From the NCBI GenBank assembly GCA_903907995.1, contig CAIVQH010000013.1:1-64000 (forward strand): 64,000 nt of DNA, written 5' to 3'. Shown piece after piece: positions 26,008 to 34,637 of the stretch. The notes under the pieces are model-generated. The model ran no database searches, had not been told where the DNA came from, and was given only the letters and a program-made list of their open reading frames with translations. Positions within the stretch are counted from its first letter, which is position 1; every line of letters starts with the position of its first letter. A program made the translations under genes and the position numbers. This stretch comes from an uncultured Verrucomicrobiota bacterium. Lineage in GTDB: Bacteria > Verrucomicrobiota > Verrucomicrobiia > Limisphaerales > UBA9464.

Positions 26008-27426
26008 ATGAACTCACAGCATTGCGGACGCTATGAAGCGACAGCCAACCGGCGTGAATTCCTGAAGCGCGCCGGCGGCGGCTTCGGCCTGCTCGCGCTG
26101 TCGGGCCTGGTCGGCGAGAATCGCCTGCTGGCGGCGGGGGAGGATGATCGTCTGCTCCGGCCGTTGGCCCCCCGTGCTGGTCAACTGCCGGCGAAGGCCA
26201 AATCGATCATCTGGCTGTTCATGGAGGGCGGGCCCAGCGGGTTCGACCTGTTCGACCCGAAGCCGGAACTCCAGCGGCGGCATGGCCAGCGGATCAGCGT
26301 GGAGACCTTCTTTGGCAATCCGGGGCCGCTCCTGCGTTCACCCTTCGAATTCAAACAGCATGGCCAGTCGGGTGCCTGGGTCAGCGAGGTATATCCGAAC
26401 CTGGCCGCCCATGTGGACGACATCGCGTTCGTGAAATCGTGTTTCGCGGAATCGAACAACCACGCCCCCGCCATGTTCCACATGAACACGGGCTTCACGC
26501 GGGCCGGCTTCCCCAGCGCGGGATCGTGGGTGACTTACGGGCTCGGCTCCGAAAGCCAGAACCTGCCGGGCTTTGTGGTGCTGGGGAACCGCCGTGGCTC
26601 CAAGGGCGGGCCGCAGAACTGGGGCAATGGGTTTTTACCCGGCGCCTATCAGGGAACGCTCTTTCGCAACGGCCCAAATCCCATCCTGAACCTCACCCGT
26701 CCGGCGGACATCACCCGGGCGGACCAACGCGCCCAGCTGGACTTGATGGCGAAACTGAATGAGGCACACCGGGCCGAACATCCCGGCGAGGCGGATCTGC
26801 TCGCCCGCATCCAAAACTATGAACTCGCCTATCGGATGCAGTCGGAGGCCCTTGATCTCGCGGACCTGAGCCGGGAAAGCGTCTCCACCAAGACCCTGTA
26901 TGGCCTCGACCAGCCCAGTTCACAGGCTTTCGGAACCAAATGCCTGCTGGCCCGGCGACTGGTCGAGCGCGGGGTGCGGTTCGTGCAGGTTTACTGCGAC
27001 GAGGAATGGGATGCGCACGGCGACATCCGGCAGAACCATATCGATATGGCGACGCAAACCGACCGGGGAATCGCCGGGCTGCTGGCGGATTTGAAGCAGC
27101 GGGGACTGCTGGATTCAACGCTGTTGGTCTGGGGCGGCGAGTTCGGCCGCATGCCAGTCAGCGAAGGCGGCAAGGGCCGCGACCACAACCCGAATGGCTT
27201 CACCGTCTGGTTCGCCGGTGCTGGCGTGAAGGGCGGCATGACTCACGGGGCGACCGACGAGATCGGCTTCAAGGCGGTGCAGGATCGCGTCAGCATCCAT
27301 GACCTGCACGCTACGATGCTTCACCTGATGGGAATCGAGCACAAACGGCTCACCTACCTCCATAGCGGCCGGCGGTTCCGACTGACCGACGTCAGCGGAG
27401 AAGTGATCACGCCAATACTGTCCTGA
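26008..27426 (+). CDS. DUF1501 (sulfatase-like) secreted protein
   Basis: A 472-residue protein with an N-terminal Tat-like signal (NRREFLKRAGGGFGLLALSG). The body follows the DUF1501 family: IIWLFMEGGPSGFDLFDPKP near residue 70, ERGVRFVQVYCDEEWDAHGD near 325, then LLVWGGEFGRMPVSEGGKGRD near 375 and DLHATMLHLMGIEHKRLTY near the end. The fold is alkaline-phosphatase/sulfatase-like. The activity has not been shown. It is the constant partner of PSD1 proteins and here begins 3 nt after that gene. The pair is flanked by the aldolase 3' end and its 91 per cent identical copy. Confidence 0.88.
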   Translation: MNSQHCGRYEATANRREFLKRAGGGFGLLALSGLVGENRLLAAGEDDRLLRPLAPRAGQLPAKAKSIIWLFMEGGPSGFDLFDPKPELQRRHGQRISVETFFGNPGPLLRSPFEFKQHGQSGAWVSEVYPNLAAHVDDIAFVKSCFAESNNHAPAMFHMNTGFTRAGFPSAGSWVTYGLGSESQNLPGFVVLGNRRGSKGGPQNWGNGFLPGAYQGTLFRNGPNPILNLTRPADITRADQRAQLDLMAKLNEAHRAEHPGEADLLARIQNYELAYRMQSEALDLADLSRESVSTKTLYGLDQPSSQAFGTKCLLARRLVERGVRFVQVYCDEEWDAHGDIRQNHIDMATQTDRGIAGLLADLKQRGLLDSTLLVWGGEFGRMPVSEGGKGRDHNPNGFTVWFAGAGVKGGMTHGATDEIGFKAVQDRVSIHDLHATMLHLMGIEHKRLTYLHSGRRFRLTDVSGEVITPILS

Positions 27427-27441
27427 GCCGAAACGATCCCG

Positions 27442-27530
27442 ATGGCCGAGGGTGCGAGGCGGCTCAACGCGATTCAGGACGTGTATCTCTGCAAGGAAGT
27501 CACGGTGGCGTGAGCAATCAGGAGACCCGT
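27442..27530 (+). pseudogene. Duplicated 3' end of the aldolase gene
   Basis: These 89 bp align without gaps to 23274-23362 with 8 mismatches (91 per cent). The copy still encodes [20 protein letters not shown] and a TGA, and similarity runs on about 16 bp past the stop. No other part of the aldolase gene is present here. It is a remnant of a tandem duplication or of insertion of the PSD1/DUF1501 pair at the gene's 3' end. Confidence 0.85.
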
Positions 27531-27542
27531 CCGGCCTGGGTT

Positions 27543-29462
27543 TCATGGATAGGTGACAAAAGTTCCCTGGCTCAGGTTGGTGTAGGAACCGGAGCCGGTC
27601 GTTTGCAGCGCCACGGCGCGGACCATGTAGCGGTTCGAACCTTTGGTGTCCGGAGTGGTGTAGGTTAATGCGGTAATTGGTGAACCAGCCGTCAGCCTGG
27701 TCCAAATGGGCGAGTTCAGGTTGGAAGAGGAATAGACCCAGTAGCGCGCTCCTGGGGTGCCACTAGGCGACCATTTCAAGACCAGCTTGCCGGATTTTCT
27801 GGCAGCCGTAAGTGCCCTGACCGGTTTCACCTGGGCAAAGCGCAGGGTCGGATCACCGAGAATGAAGGTGGCGCGCACAGACTGGTTGCCGCCGCTCTGC
27901 AGTGTCGCCAGCAAGGCCGGGGCCAGGGGGTCGCCGAGGGCCTGCGTCGGGAAGGTCCAGGGGCCGTTCTGACCGATCAGATCCCACATGACCGCCAGGC
28001 CGTTGGTCGGCTGGGCCAGGCAGCTCCGCAGCAGGCCGTCGTCATGGGAGCCGATCTCGTCGTAAGGAAAATTCCAGTCGCCGAACCAGGAGCCGCTCAG
28101 GATGCCGAAGGCGAAATCGCCCACACAATTTTGCGGCGCGAGGTCTTCCACGGATCGCACATTGCCAAAAGACGCCTCCACCTGGTGCAAATGGCCAAAA
28201 CCGCCATGCATCGCCCACAAGGTGGCCGGTCGCGAGTTGGTGCTCCGTCTAAACCCGTTGTCGTAGGAGGGCTGGCTCAATTCATGCCCAAAAAAGGCGC
28301 CCGCGACCCGGGCGGCTTCAACGCGCGTCTGCACAAACGCCCCGCGCGCGTTCCAGTCGTCGTCAAAAAAACGAAGGGAGGCGTCGAAAGCGTAATCGCC
28401 ACGGCGGTAGGCGTGATCCTTCGCGAGATAGCGCTGCAGCAGCCTGATCTCCAGGTCGTGGCTGTTGGTGGTGGGTGGTGACACATAGGGGCCAAAAGCC
28501 GGCAGGTTGTCGAAGTCGATCCGCCCCACGGACACTTCGAAGGTGAGGCCGGAGGCGAGGTTCCGGTCCCATTTGAAATCCCCCGCCAAGTTTCGCAGGA
28601 AAGGATCCAGACTGGGGTTGGAGTTAGTATCTCCCCAGTCCCCATCCACATCCCCGTACCACACGTCCGCCGGCCAGGCACCCAGATGGCTCCCCCAGGG
28701 AGCGGTATGTCCGTCTTCAGCGGCCGATCCGGAATAGGGCACCGTCACATGCCCCAGCAAGATGACGACGTTGGTGCCGGTGGGATTCAAGCTCCACTCG
28801 TTGCTGATGATCTGCCGGTTTTTCAGGAGGTTGGTCCGGTAGTACAGGTTGGTGGCATTGAGGAGGTGAAACGGATCGTTCCCCCAGTAGTTGGTATGCC
28901 GGGGCACGTCGTGCCGGGCGACCGTCCAGCCGTCCCCAATGAGGTCATTGGCAAAGGTGTTCAGGTCGCCGGCCAGATCCGCAGCGACGGAACTGTCCAC
29001 CAGGAGAATGGCCTTGCCGCGGGATTCGATCGGTATGACCTGCCGTCCGGCCACAAGGTAGGGCCAGTGCCGGGAGTCGCTCGTGAGGAACCGTCGGGGG
29101 AGGCGATATTCGTAAGTGCTCCCGGGAGCGGCATTGGTGTCCCGCCAAGTGCCCGTGATGAGGTTGGTGGCGACCACCGTCCAGTTGGTAGAGCCGACCG
29201 CCCGACGTTCGATATAGTAGCTGCGGGAGTTCGCCACGGGATCCGCCTCCCAACCCGGGAACCAATGCAGGTCCAGACCATTGGTCGCCACGGTGGCAAA
29301 CAGCGACTCCGCCCGGCGGAGCCGGATGGCTTGGCTTAATTCGGTCGGGTTCCGGGCATCGCTGGTGACCGTGGCGGCGGAGCCATGGATGAACACGCGG
29401 TCCGCCAAGCCGGCGACCAGAAGCAGACACAGGCAAGACAGTCCGTATTTGAGCGCTTTCAT
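27543..29462 (-). CDS. Secreted protein, gingipain (C25)-like
   Basis: A 639-residue protein starting at 29462 with a signal peptide (KYGLSCLCLLLVAGLADRVF). A fibronectin-like segment (about 45-140) precedes a domain with AILLVDSSVAADL, VVILLGHVTVPYSGSAAEDG and ADVWYGDVDGDW, which resembles the caspase-fold peptidases of family C25 (gingipains). Candidate catalytic residues are H in LWAMHGGFGH and C in PQNCVGDF; the sequence around them is divergent, so activity is uncertain. LGDPTLRF and a C-terminal fibronectin-like domain (about 555-635) follow, probably for surface attachment. Monocistronic. Confidence 0.55.
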   Translation of the reverse strand: MKALKYGLSCLCLLLVAGLADRVFIHGSAATVTSDARNPTELSQAIRLRRAESLFATVATNGLDLHWFPGWEADPVANSRSYYIERRAVGSTNWTVVATNLITGTWRDTNAAPGSTYEYRLPRRFLTSDSRHWPYLVAGRQVIPIESRGKAILLVDSSVAADLAGDLNTFANDLIGDGWTVARHDVPRHTNYWGNDPFHLLNATNLYYRTNLLKNRQIISNEWSLNPTGTNVVILLGHVTVPYSGSAAEDGHTAPWGSHLGAWPADVWYGDVDGDWGDTNSNPSLDPFLRNLAGDFKWDRNLASGLTFEVSVGRIDFDNLPAFGPYVSPPTTNSHDLEIRLLQRYLAKDHAYRRGDYAFDASLRFFDDDWNARGAFVQTRVEAARVAGAFFGHELSQPSYDNGFRRSTNSRPATLWAMHGGFGHLHQVEASFGNVRSVEDLAPQNCVGDFAFGILSGSWFGDWNFPYDEIGSHDDGLLRSCLAQPTNGLAVMWDLIGQNGPWTFPTQALGDPLAPALLATLQSGGNQSVRATFILGDPTLRFAQVKPVRALTAARKSGKLVLKWSPSGTPGARYWVYSSSNLNSPIWTRLTAGSPITALTYTTPDTKGSNRYMVRAVALQTTGSGSYTNLSQGTFVTYP

Positions 29463-29549
29463 GTTCCGCGAAGCTGAGGGGATCAAGATTTCAGCGCAAG
29501 GTTGCGAAAGTGACTCTCCTTCTGCGCGGGCTTGGATTCGCACCAGGAA

Positions 29550-31922
29550 CTACACACGCTCGACATTGACCATCGCATTGTATTCCGGCACGCCGCTGGT
29601 GGCGTCGGTGAGGCCGTGACGCAGCAGAATGTTCCCCTCCGGCCAGTGAATCTGGAGGTTGCCGCGTGCGATGGGTGCGGGGAACGCGCTGCCCTCATAG
29701 CGGCCCAGATCGTTCACGAGAACAATGCGGTCGCCCTTGGCGAGGTTCAGTTCGGCGGCATCTTCGGAGGCGATGAGGACGGCATCGCGCGGGGCACCGT
29801 TGAGCGGATCTATCTCGGCGTAGATGAGCGAGTTGAATTGTTTCCCCCGCCGCGTACTGACGATGAAATTTCGAGCGGAAGGGAAGGCAGCCTGCCTGGT
29901 TTGACGGGCGTTCTGGTCATTCGAAATTCGAAATTCGCCACTCGAAACTGCTTCGGGCGGGAGCGGTATTACCTTGAAGTGGGCCTTCCCGTCCGGGGTC
30001 GCAAAGGCACCGTTATCACACAGCCGAGGGCCGCCGTATTGGACGGCGTCGCCGGTCTTCGAGAGCTTCTCGCAGCCGGCGTAGAAGGGCACCACGCGTG
30101 CGATTTCCTCGCGAATCCCTCGGCCCGTCGTGCAGCCCAGCAGATCGGCGCGCTCCGGATAGGTGACGGCGGCGGCGTCCCGCAGGATGCGCCATTCCGC
30201 CCGGGCTTCGCCGAGCTGGCGCGGGATTTCCGGCGAGAAGGCGATCCGGCGTTCGGTGGTGGTCTCGATGCCGCCACCCGACTGCTCGTAACGCGTCTGC
30301 GCCGGCAGGAGCAGCACCTCCTCGCGCGGTTCGAGAAACATCTGGTCGGTGAGAATGATATCCTGATGCACGCGCAGCGGGATGTTCTCCATCGCCCGCG
30401 CGACGTGGCCGGGCTCCGGCAGCGTGCGGAGAAAATTGCCACCGAGACACCACAGCACATCGAGTTCACCGCGAGCGGCGGCCTCGACCATCTCCACGGA
30501 GGTCAGCCCCGGCCAGCTGGGAACGGTGAAACCGTATTCGACCGAGAGCTTGGCGAGATTCTCCGCTGTGAGCGGTTTGCCGCCGGGCAAGGCAGTCGAG
30601 TAGCAGCCCATCTCGGCACCACCCTGCACCGAGCTGTGTCCGCGAATGGGCATGAGCCCAGTCTTTTCGCGCCCGACATAGCCCATGGCGAGCCCGAGAT
30701 TCAGGACGGCGCTCACCGCATCGCCGCCGTAGGAGTGCTGAGTGATGCCCATGCTCCAGACGAAGACGGCGTTCTTCGAGCGGTGGAGGAGTTCGGCGAA
30801 CTCTTCCATCGAGGAACGGGGGAGGCCGGCTTGAGTTTCGAGAATTTCGAATTCCGAGTTTCGAATTTCGAATTCTAGGGCAGGCCAGTCCTCGGTGTGT
30901 TGGGCGATGAACTTGTGATTTATCCAGCTGCGCTCGAGCAGAATCTTCAGCACGCCGTAGATGAAAGCGATGTCGCCGCCTTGGCTTACGGGGAACCACC
31001 AGTCGGCGATGTCGGTGCCGAAGAGCGCGCTGCTCGCGGTGCTCGGCACCCAGTAGCGTTTCATCCCTGGCTCGAGGTAGGGGTTCACCATCGCGACTTT
31101 GGTCCCGAGCGCCTTGGCCTCGTGCAGGTATTTGGTCGTGACCGGCTGGTCGTTCGCCGGGTTCGCGCCGAAAAAGACGATCAGATCGGTGCCGTACCAG
31201 TCCTTGTAGGAACAGGTGGAAGCGGCGTAACCGATGGCGTGCTTCATCGCCCCGGTGCTGGGCGCGTGGCAGAGGCGGGCGGCGTTGTCCACGTGGTTCG
31301 TGCCGAGGAAGCGCGCGACCTTCTGCGCGACATAATAGACCTCGTTGGTTACGCCGCGCGCGGTGACGAAAAAGGCCAGCCGCTTCGGATCAGTGGCCCG
31401 CAGGCGTTTCGCCAACAGCGCATTGGCCTCGTCCCAGGAGATACGGCGAAAGCCGGGCTCACCCCGCCGACGCAGCATGGGATACGGAATGCGCCCCAGC
31501 TCGCGGAGCTGGGCGTTGTCGAACTCGGGAGCGCCGCTCTCCGAGCCGGCGCGTCTGTTGCCATCGCCGAATCTGCGCCGGGTCGGAGACCGGCGCTCCG
31601 CCTCAAGATGGGTCCGCAGCTTTTCCACATCCTCCAGCAGCTTCACATCCAGCGCCGGCGCGGTGTTGAGGCGGAGCAGGTTGAGCCGTGTCATGCACAG
31701 GTGGACGCCGGGAATGGTCCAGTCATGCAGGCCAGCCACACCCAGAGCGCAGCCGTCGCACACGCCTCGGGTCACGACGCGCCACGCATGCGCCAGATTG
31801 TCGCGGTTGCACCAGATAACGCCCAGCATGTCCCGGAAATGTTTGGGCTTGGTCTGCCCCAGGCCGAACGGGATGGCCCGTTTCAGCCGGTCGGCGAAAC
31901 TGGAAGTCACTTCGTGCGCCAT
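29550..31922 (-). CDS. FdhF/YdeP-family molybdopterin oxidoreductase
   Basis: A 790-residue protein starting at 31922 (MAHEVTSSFADRLKR). GVCDGCALGVAGLHDW near residue 50 is typical of the YdeP-like formate-dehydrogenase-related group (TIGR01701), followed by the bis-molybdopterin domain (DWYGTDLIVFFGANPANDQP, GQHSYGG-type centre, VLWCLGGNFLRTLPEP) and the C-terminal molydopterin-dinucleotide-binding domain (NSLIYAEIDPLNGAPRDAV). Substrate unknown; YdeP is linked to acid resistance in Escherichia coli. Three stretches are foreign to the family and derive from interspersed repeats: about 31575-31604, 30837-30876 and 29919-29948. All keep the frame open. The enzyme may tolerate them as surface loops. 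Confidence 0.82.
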   Translation of the reverse strand: MAHEVTSSFADRLKRAIPFGLGQTKPKHFRDMLGVIWCNRDNLAHAWRVVTRGVCDGCALGVAGLHDWTIPGVHLCMTRLNLLRLNTAPALDVKLLEDVEKLRTHLEAERRSPTRRRFGDGNRRAGSESGAPEFDNAQLRELGRIPYPMLRRRGEPGFRRISWDEANALLAKRLRATDPKRLAFFVTARGVTNEVYYVAQKVARFLGTNHVDNAARLCHAPSTGAMKHAIGYAASTCSYKDWYGTDLIVFFGANPANDQPVTTKYLHEAKALGTKVAMVNPYLEPGMKRYWVPSTASSALFGTDIADWWFPVSQGGDIAFIYGVLKILLERSWINHKFIAQHTEDWPALEFEIRNSEFEILETQAGLPRSSMEEFAELLHRSKNAVFVWSMGITQHSYGGDAVSAVLNLGLAMGYVGREKTGLMPIRGHSSVQGGAEMGCYSTALPGGKPLTAENLAKLSVEYGFTVPSWPGLTSVEMVEAAARGELDVLWCLGGNFLRTLPEPGHVARAMENIPLRVHQDIILTDQMFLEPREEVLLLPAQTRYEQSGGGIETTTERRIAFSPEIPRQLGEARAEWRILRDAAAVTYPERADLLGCTTGRGIREEIARVVPFYAGCEKLSKTGDAVQYGGPRLCDNGAFATPDGKAHFKVIPLPPEAVSSGEFRISNDQNARQTRQAAFPSARNFIVSTRRGKQFNSLIYAEIDPLNGAPRDAVLIASEDAAELNLAKGDRIVLVNDLGRYEGSAFPAPIARGNLQIHWPEGNILLRHGLTDATSGVPEYNAMVNVERV
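29919..29948. repeat. TTCGAAATT-type repeat inside the oxidoreductase gene
   Basis: The run contains three ATTCGAAATTCG-like units and encodes EFRISN. It resembles the longer run at 30837-30876 in the same gene. The sequence is far more AT-rich than its surroundings, which marks it as inserted. Confidence 0.55.
30837..30876. repeat. TTCGAATTT-type repeat inside the oxidoreductase gene
   Basis: Four TTCGA(A/G)-like units in 40 bp encode LEFEIRNSEFEILE within an otherwise conserved molybdopterin domain. The element is related to 29919-29948. Both keep the reading frame, so they persist as short peptide insertions. Confidence 0.6.
31575..31604. repeat. Palindromic repeat (GCGCCGG family) inside the oxidoreductase gene
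   Basis: GCGCCGG and CCGGCGC arms enclose an 8-nt loop. The reverse complement is identical over 26 bp to the intergenic copy at 55334-55359. On the coding strand it yields EAERRSPTRRRF, a stretch without family homologues that I know of. Confidence 0.7.
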
Positions 31923-31953
31923 GCGGACAGGATGGGTCAACGGACGCGGGGCG

Positions 31954-32130
31954 TCACGACTGCACGTCGAGGGCGAGAATCTCGCCCGGCTCGCATTCGG
32001 CGAAAACCTCGAACGGACGGCAGCAGACCTCGCAGTCGGTGGTGAACCGCTGCTCAGGGATGCTCGTGTCCACCACCAGTTCCATCGCCTGGCCACAGTA
32101 GGGACACTGGATCCGTTCCGAGATTTCCAT
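31954..32130 (-). CDS. CPXCG-motif zinc-ribbon protein
   Basis: A 58-residue protein starting at ATG 32130 ([18 protein letters not shown]). The two cysteine pairs C-P-Y-C-G and C-E-V-C-C-R-P-F form a zinc ribbon, as in the family annotated CPXCG motif-containing cysteine-rich protein. No enzymatic residues are present, so metal or nucleic-acid binding is likely. It lies 31 bp upstream of the oxidoreductase start and 47 bp downstream of the methyltransferase, all on one strand, so the three genes may share a transcript. Role unknown. Confidence 0.75.
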   Translation of the reverse strand: MEISERIQCPYCGQAMELVVDTSIPEQRFTTDCEVCCRPFEVFAECEPGEILALDVQS

Positions 32131-32177
32131 GCCGGGAACGTGCGCCTTTTGCCGACGAGCGCAATGGCACAGGCAGG

Positions 32178-33662
32178 CTAGCTCAGGCAGCCGGTGCGCG
32201 TGAGGCCGGCCATGAACGGTTCCAGCGGCCCTCCAAGCGCCGTGGCCTCGGGTGTGGCTCGGAGCTGCGCGAGGGTGCGGGTTCCGTCGAGCAACCCGCA
32301 GAGGCGGCGTTCCGGCTCGGCCAGCCGCTGCGAGCGCTGGTGCGCGCTCACCAACATGCCCCGCTGCCGCGCCAGGACGCGGTTCAGCGGCGTCAGTTGT
32401 GGCCGTTCCGGCACATGGAGCGGTGGCATCAGGGGCACGGCGGACAGCTCGAGCTGCCGGCGGCCGTACAGAGTGAGCAGATCCTCGTCGAGCTGTGCGC
32501 GCTCGCCTTCGGTGAAGGGCCGGCCGGTGGCCGACTGCGCCATGGCCAGCACGTCGGCAAACGGCGTGAATCCATCCGGCCAGGCACACAGCGCCCGGAG
32601 AAAGGCGACCAGGGCCACGCTCCGCACCATTACCGTGACCCCGTCAGCCATCTGAAATTGCGCCTCGCCATCGCCGGGTTTGCCGGGAACCGCCGGCCTC
32701 AGCACGGGCGCAAAACACAGTTCATGCAGAGCCGCCGCGTTGAGCTGCCCGCTCACCGCCGCCTCGGCACCGACTAGCAGCGAGCAGCGGAACGAGCGGT
32801 TCGTCACGTAATCGAGGAACTGTTCCGTCTCCAGCCGGTCAAGCTTCAGCGCCAACAGCGCGCGGGCTGATTCCAGCGGCAGGTTCTCCACGAGCATCGT
32901 GTGGAGTTCGCTGTCGGCGAGATATTGCAGGCCGTGCTCCGCCGCCCATCCGGTGAACTGGAGCAGGTAGCACGGGTCGCGCCGTCCCCCCAGGTCATCG
33001 TGCAGCAGGAAGGCCGGTTCCTTGGACCGGATGCGCCGGACCTCGGCGTGCAACGACGCAGACTGAGGCCGGTCTTTCTGGGCACCGTACGCGCCGTCGA
33101 GGAAGCCGAGAACCGCCTGCGCGGCGGCCAACTTTTCGGCGGCATTGGCCAAGCCCTCCGTACGCAGCCGCAGCAGGTCCCGCAGCGCCTCGGGCTGCTT
33201 GCAGCCCGGATACGTCATGTAACTGAAGCAGGCGATTCCCGGCGGCGCGAGGCAGGCCCGGGCGAGTTCGAGCGCGCGCGCCTTCACCTCATCCGGCACC
33301 CAGGAGAAGAGGCCGTAGGCGATGACGTAGTCAAACCGCTGCCCGGGCGGCGTCCAAGTCAGCAGGTCAGCCTGCTGGAACTCGACGTTGATGAGGCCGG
33401 CTTCGGCGGCGACCTCGCGGGCGGCGGCGATGTCCGGACCGGAAAAATCCAGCCCCAGGAACCGGCTCCCGGGAAAGCGTGCCGCCAGCGTCAGCAGATT
33501 GCTGCCAGAGCCGCAGCCAAGCTCAACCACGCGGGCCTGCCGCGGGTCCGCCGGCCGCAGGCCGAAAAGCCGTCCCAGCACCGCCGACCGGGCGGGGTCG
33601 GAAAGCGGATGGACGTAATGCGGGTAAGGCAGCGTCTCGTACTCTTCCTGGATGGAACTCAT
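32178..33662 (-). CDS. SAM methyltransferase with regulatory domain
   Basis: A 494-residue cytoplasmic protein. Residues 10-170 are a class I methyltransferase: motif [17 protein letters not shown], acidic FLGLDFSG after strand 2 and [17 protein letters not shown] as motif IV region. The following 120 residues match the methyltransferase regulatory domain (PKMT_ReguDom type; [21 protein letters not shown]-like [19 protein letters not shown]). Related proteins methylate lysines of outer-membrane proteins in Rickettsia. The last 200 residues are helical and less conserved. It is followed by the zinc-ribbon gene. The substrate here is not known. Confidence 0.8.
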   Translation of the reverse strand: MSSIQEEYETLPYPHYVHPLSDPARSAVLGRLFGLRPADPRQARVVELGCGSGSNLLTLAARFPGSRFLGLDFSGPDIAAAREVAAEAGLINVEFQQADLLTWTPPGQRFDYVIAYGLFSWVPDEVKARALELARACLAPPGIACFSYMTYPGCKQPEALRDLLRLRTEGLANAAEKLAAAQAVLGFLDGAYGAQKDRPQSASLHAEVRRIRSKEPAFLLHDDLGGRRDPCYLLQFTGWAAEHGLQYLADSELHTMLVENLPLESARALLALKLDRLETEQFLDYVTNRSFRCSLLVGAEAAVSGQLNAAALHELCFAPVLRPAVPGKPGDGEAQFQMADGVTVMVRSVALVAFLRALCAWPDGFTPFADVLAMAQSATGRPFTEGERAQLDEDLLTLYGRRQLELSAVPLMPPLHVPERPQLTPLNRVLARQRGMLVSAHQRSQRLAEPERRLCGLLDGTRTLAQLRATPEATALGGPLEPFMAGLTRTGCLS

Positions 33663-33767
33663 GGGCGGATGCGCGCCGGAGGCTAGGCCGCCACGGTGGT
33701 TTCGACAACGTTGCCGGCCTCCCGGTCCGACGGTAAGTCGGCTCCGCGAGAAAGCGTCGACACGGCG

Positions 33768-34451
33768 CTACGCTGCGGCCGGCTTCGCGCCCTGCCGCCA
33801 GCGGCGTATCCCGGCCATGACCAGCAGGCCAGTGCCGCCGAGCACGGCGTAGCTCCCGGGTTCCGGCACCGCAGTCACCGCTCCCGTGAGGATCGCCGCG
33901 CCAGAGTTTTCATAGGCATACCGGGTCAGGGTCATCGTGTCGGTGCCGGTGGCCGAGCGGACCAGCTCGCCCCAGCCGTAGAGGGGAAGGCTGCCGCTGG
34001 GATTGATGCTGAATCCAAAATAGCCGGAGGAGCCTCGGGTCAGCCAGCCGCTGGCGTAGGATGCGTTGGCGATGTTCTGTCCGCCGGTGGTAAATGACGA
34101 TCCCGCATCCACCGAAATTCCGGCTCCCATCTGCAGCAGTGAATTTCCGGACGGGGAGTCGCGGACAAGTTGGGAACTGATGGTGTTCACTCCAGTGATT
34201 TGCGACCCGCCTTTGCCGTCGAATAGGGTGTAAAGCTGGAACCCGGTGCTGGGCGAACTGGTCACAAAGGCGTTCTGGGTTTGGTAGGCAGGATTGTCCA
34301 GGTCCACGGTCAGGTTCACGTTGTCCGTGAGAATGATCGCGGCATTCGCCGTGAGCAGCGCGGCAGTACCGGCCGCGGCGGCGGTGGCAGTCAGGGAGCG
34401 GGTGAGGCCACTCTTGCGGAAACGGCTGGAGGAATCGGAATGGGTAATCAC
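33768..34451 (-). CDS. PEP-CTERM protein
   Basis: A 227-residue exported protein. After a basic N-terminus comes a small-residue signal (SLTATAAAAGTAALLTANAA). The C-terminal VPEPGSYAVLGGTGLLVMAG followed by RRWRQ is a standard PEP-CTERM sorting signal: motif VPEP, a membrane helix and a basic end, cleaved by exosortase. The middle (about 40-195) is glycine- and serine-rich beta structure without a recognised fold. Such proteins are linked to exopolysaccharide production and floc formation. It is divergent from the glycosidase cluster. No exosortase gene is in this window. Confidence 0.85.
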   Translation of the reverse strand: MITHSDSSSRFRKSGLTRSLTATAAAAGTAALLTANAAIILTDNVNLTVDLDNPAYQTQNAFVTSSPSTGFQLYTLFDGKGGSQITGVNTISSQLVRDSPSGNSLLQMGAGISVDAGSSFTTGGQNIANASYASGWLTRGSSGYFGFSINPSGSLPLYGWGELVRSATGTDTMTLTRYAYENSGAAILTGAVTAVPEPGSYAVLGGTGLLVMAGIRRWRQGAKPAAA

Positions 34452-34637
34452 CCGGGCATCTTCCCCCCCGCCCGCCCCCTGTCTATCGGATGAAAATCTG
34501 ACACGCTCGGCTCGGAGGCGCCCCCGGCCGGTCGGCCGCCCGGCAAGCCAGGGTTTGCGCGCGGATGAGGTCCTCGCTTACCGTATGCGCGAACGCTCAT
34601 GCTCCCTTCCCTTCCCTCCCCGCGATCCGGCTCGCCC

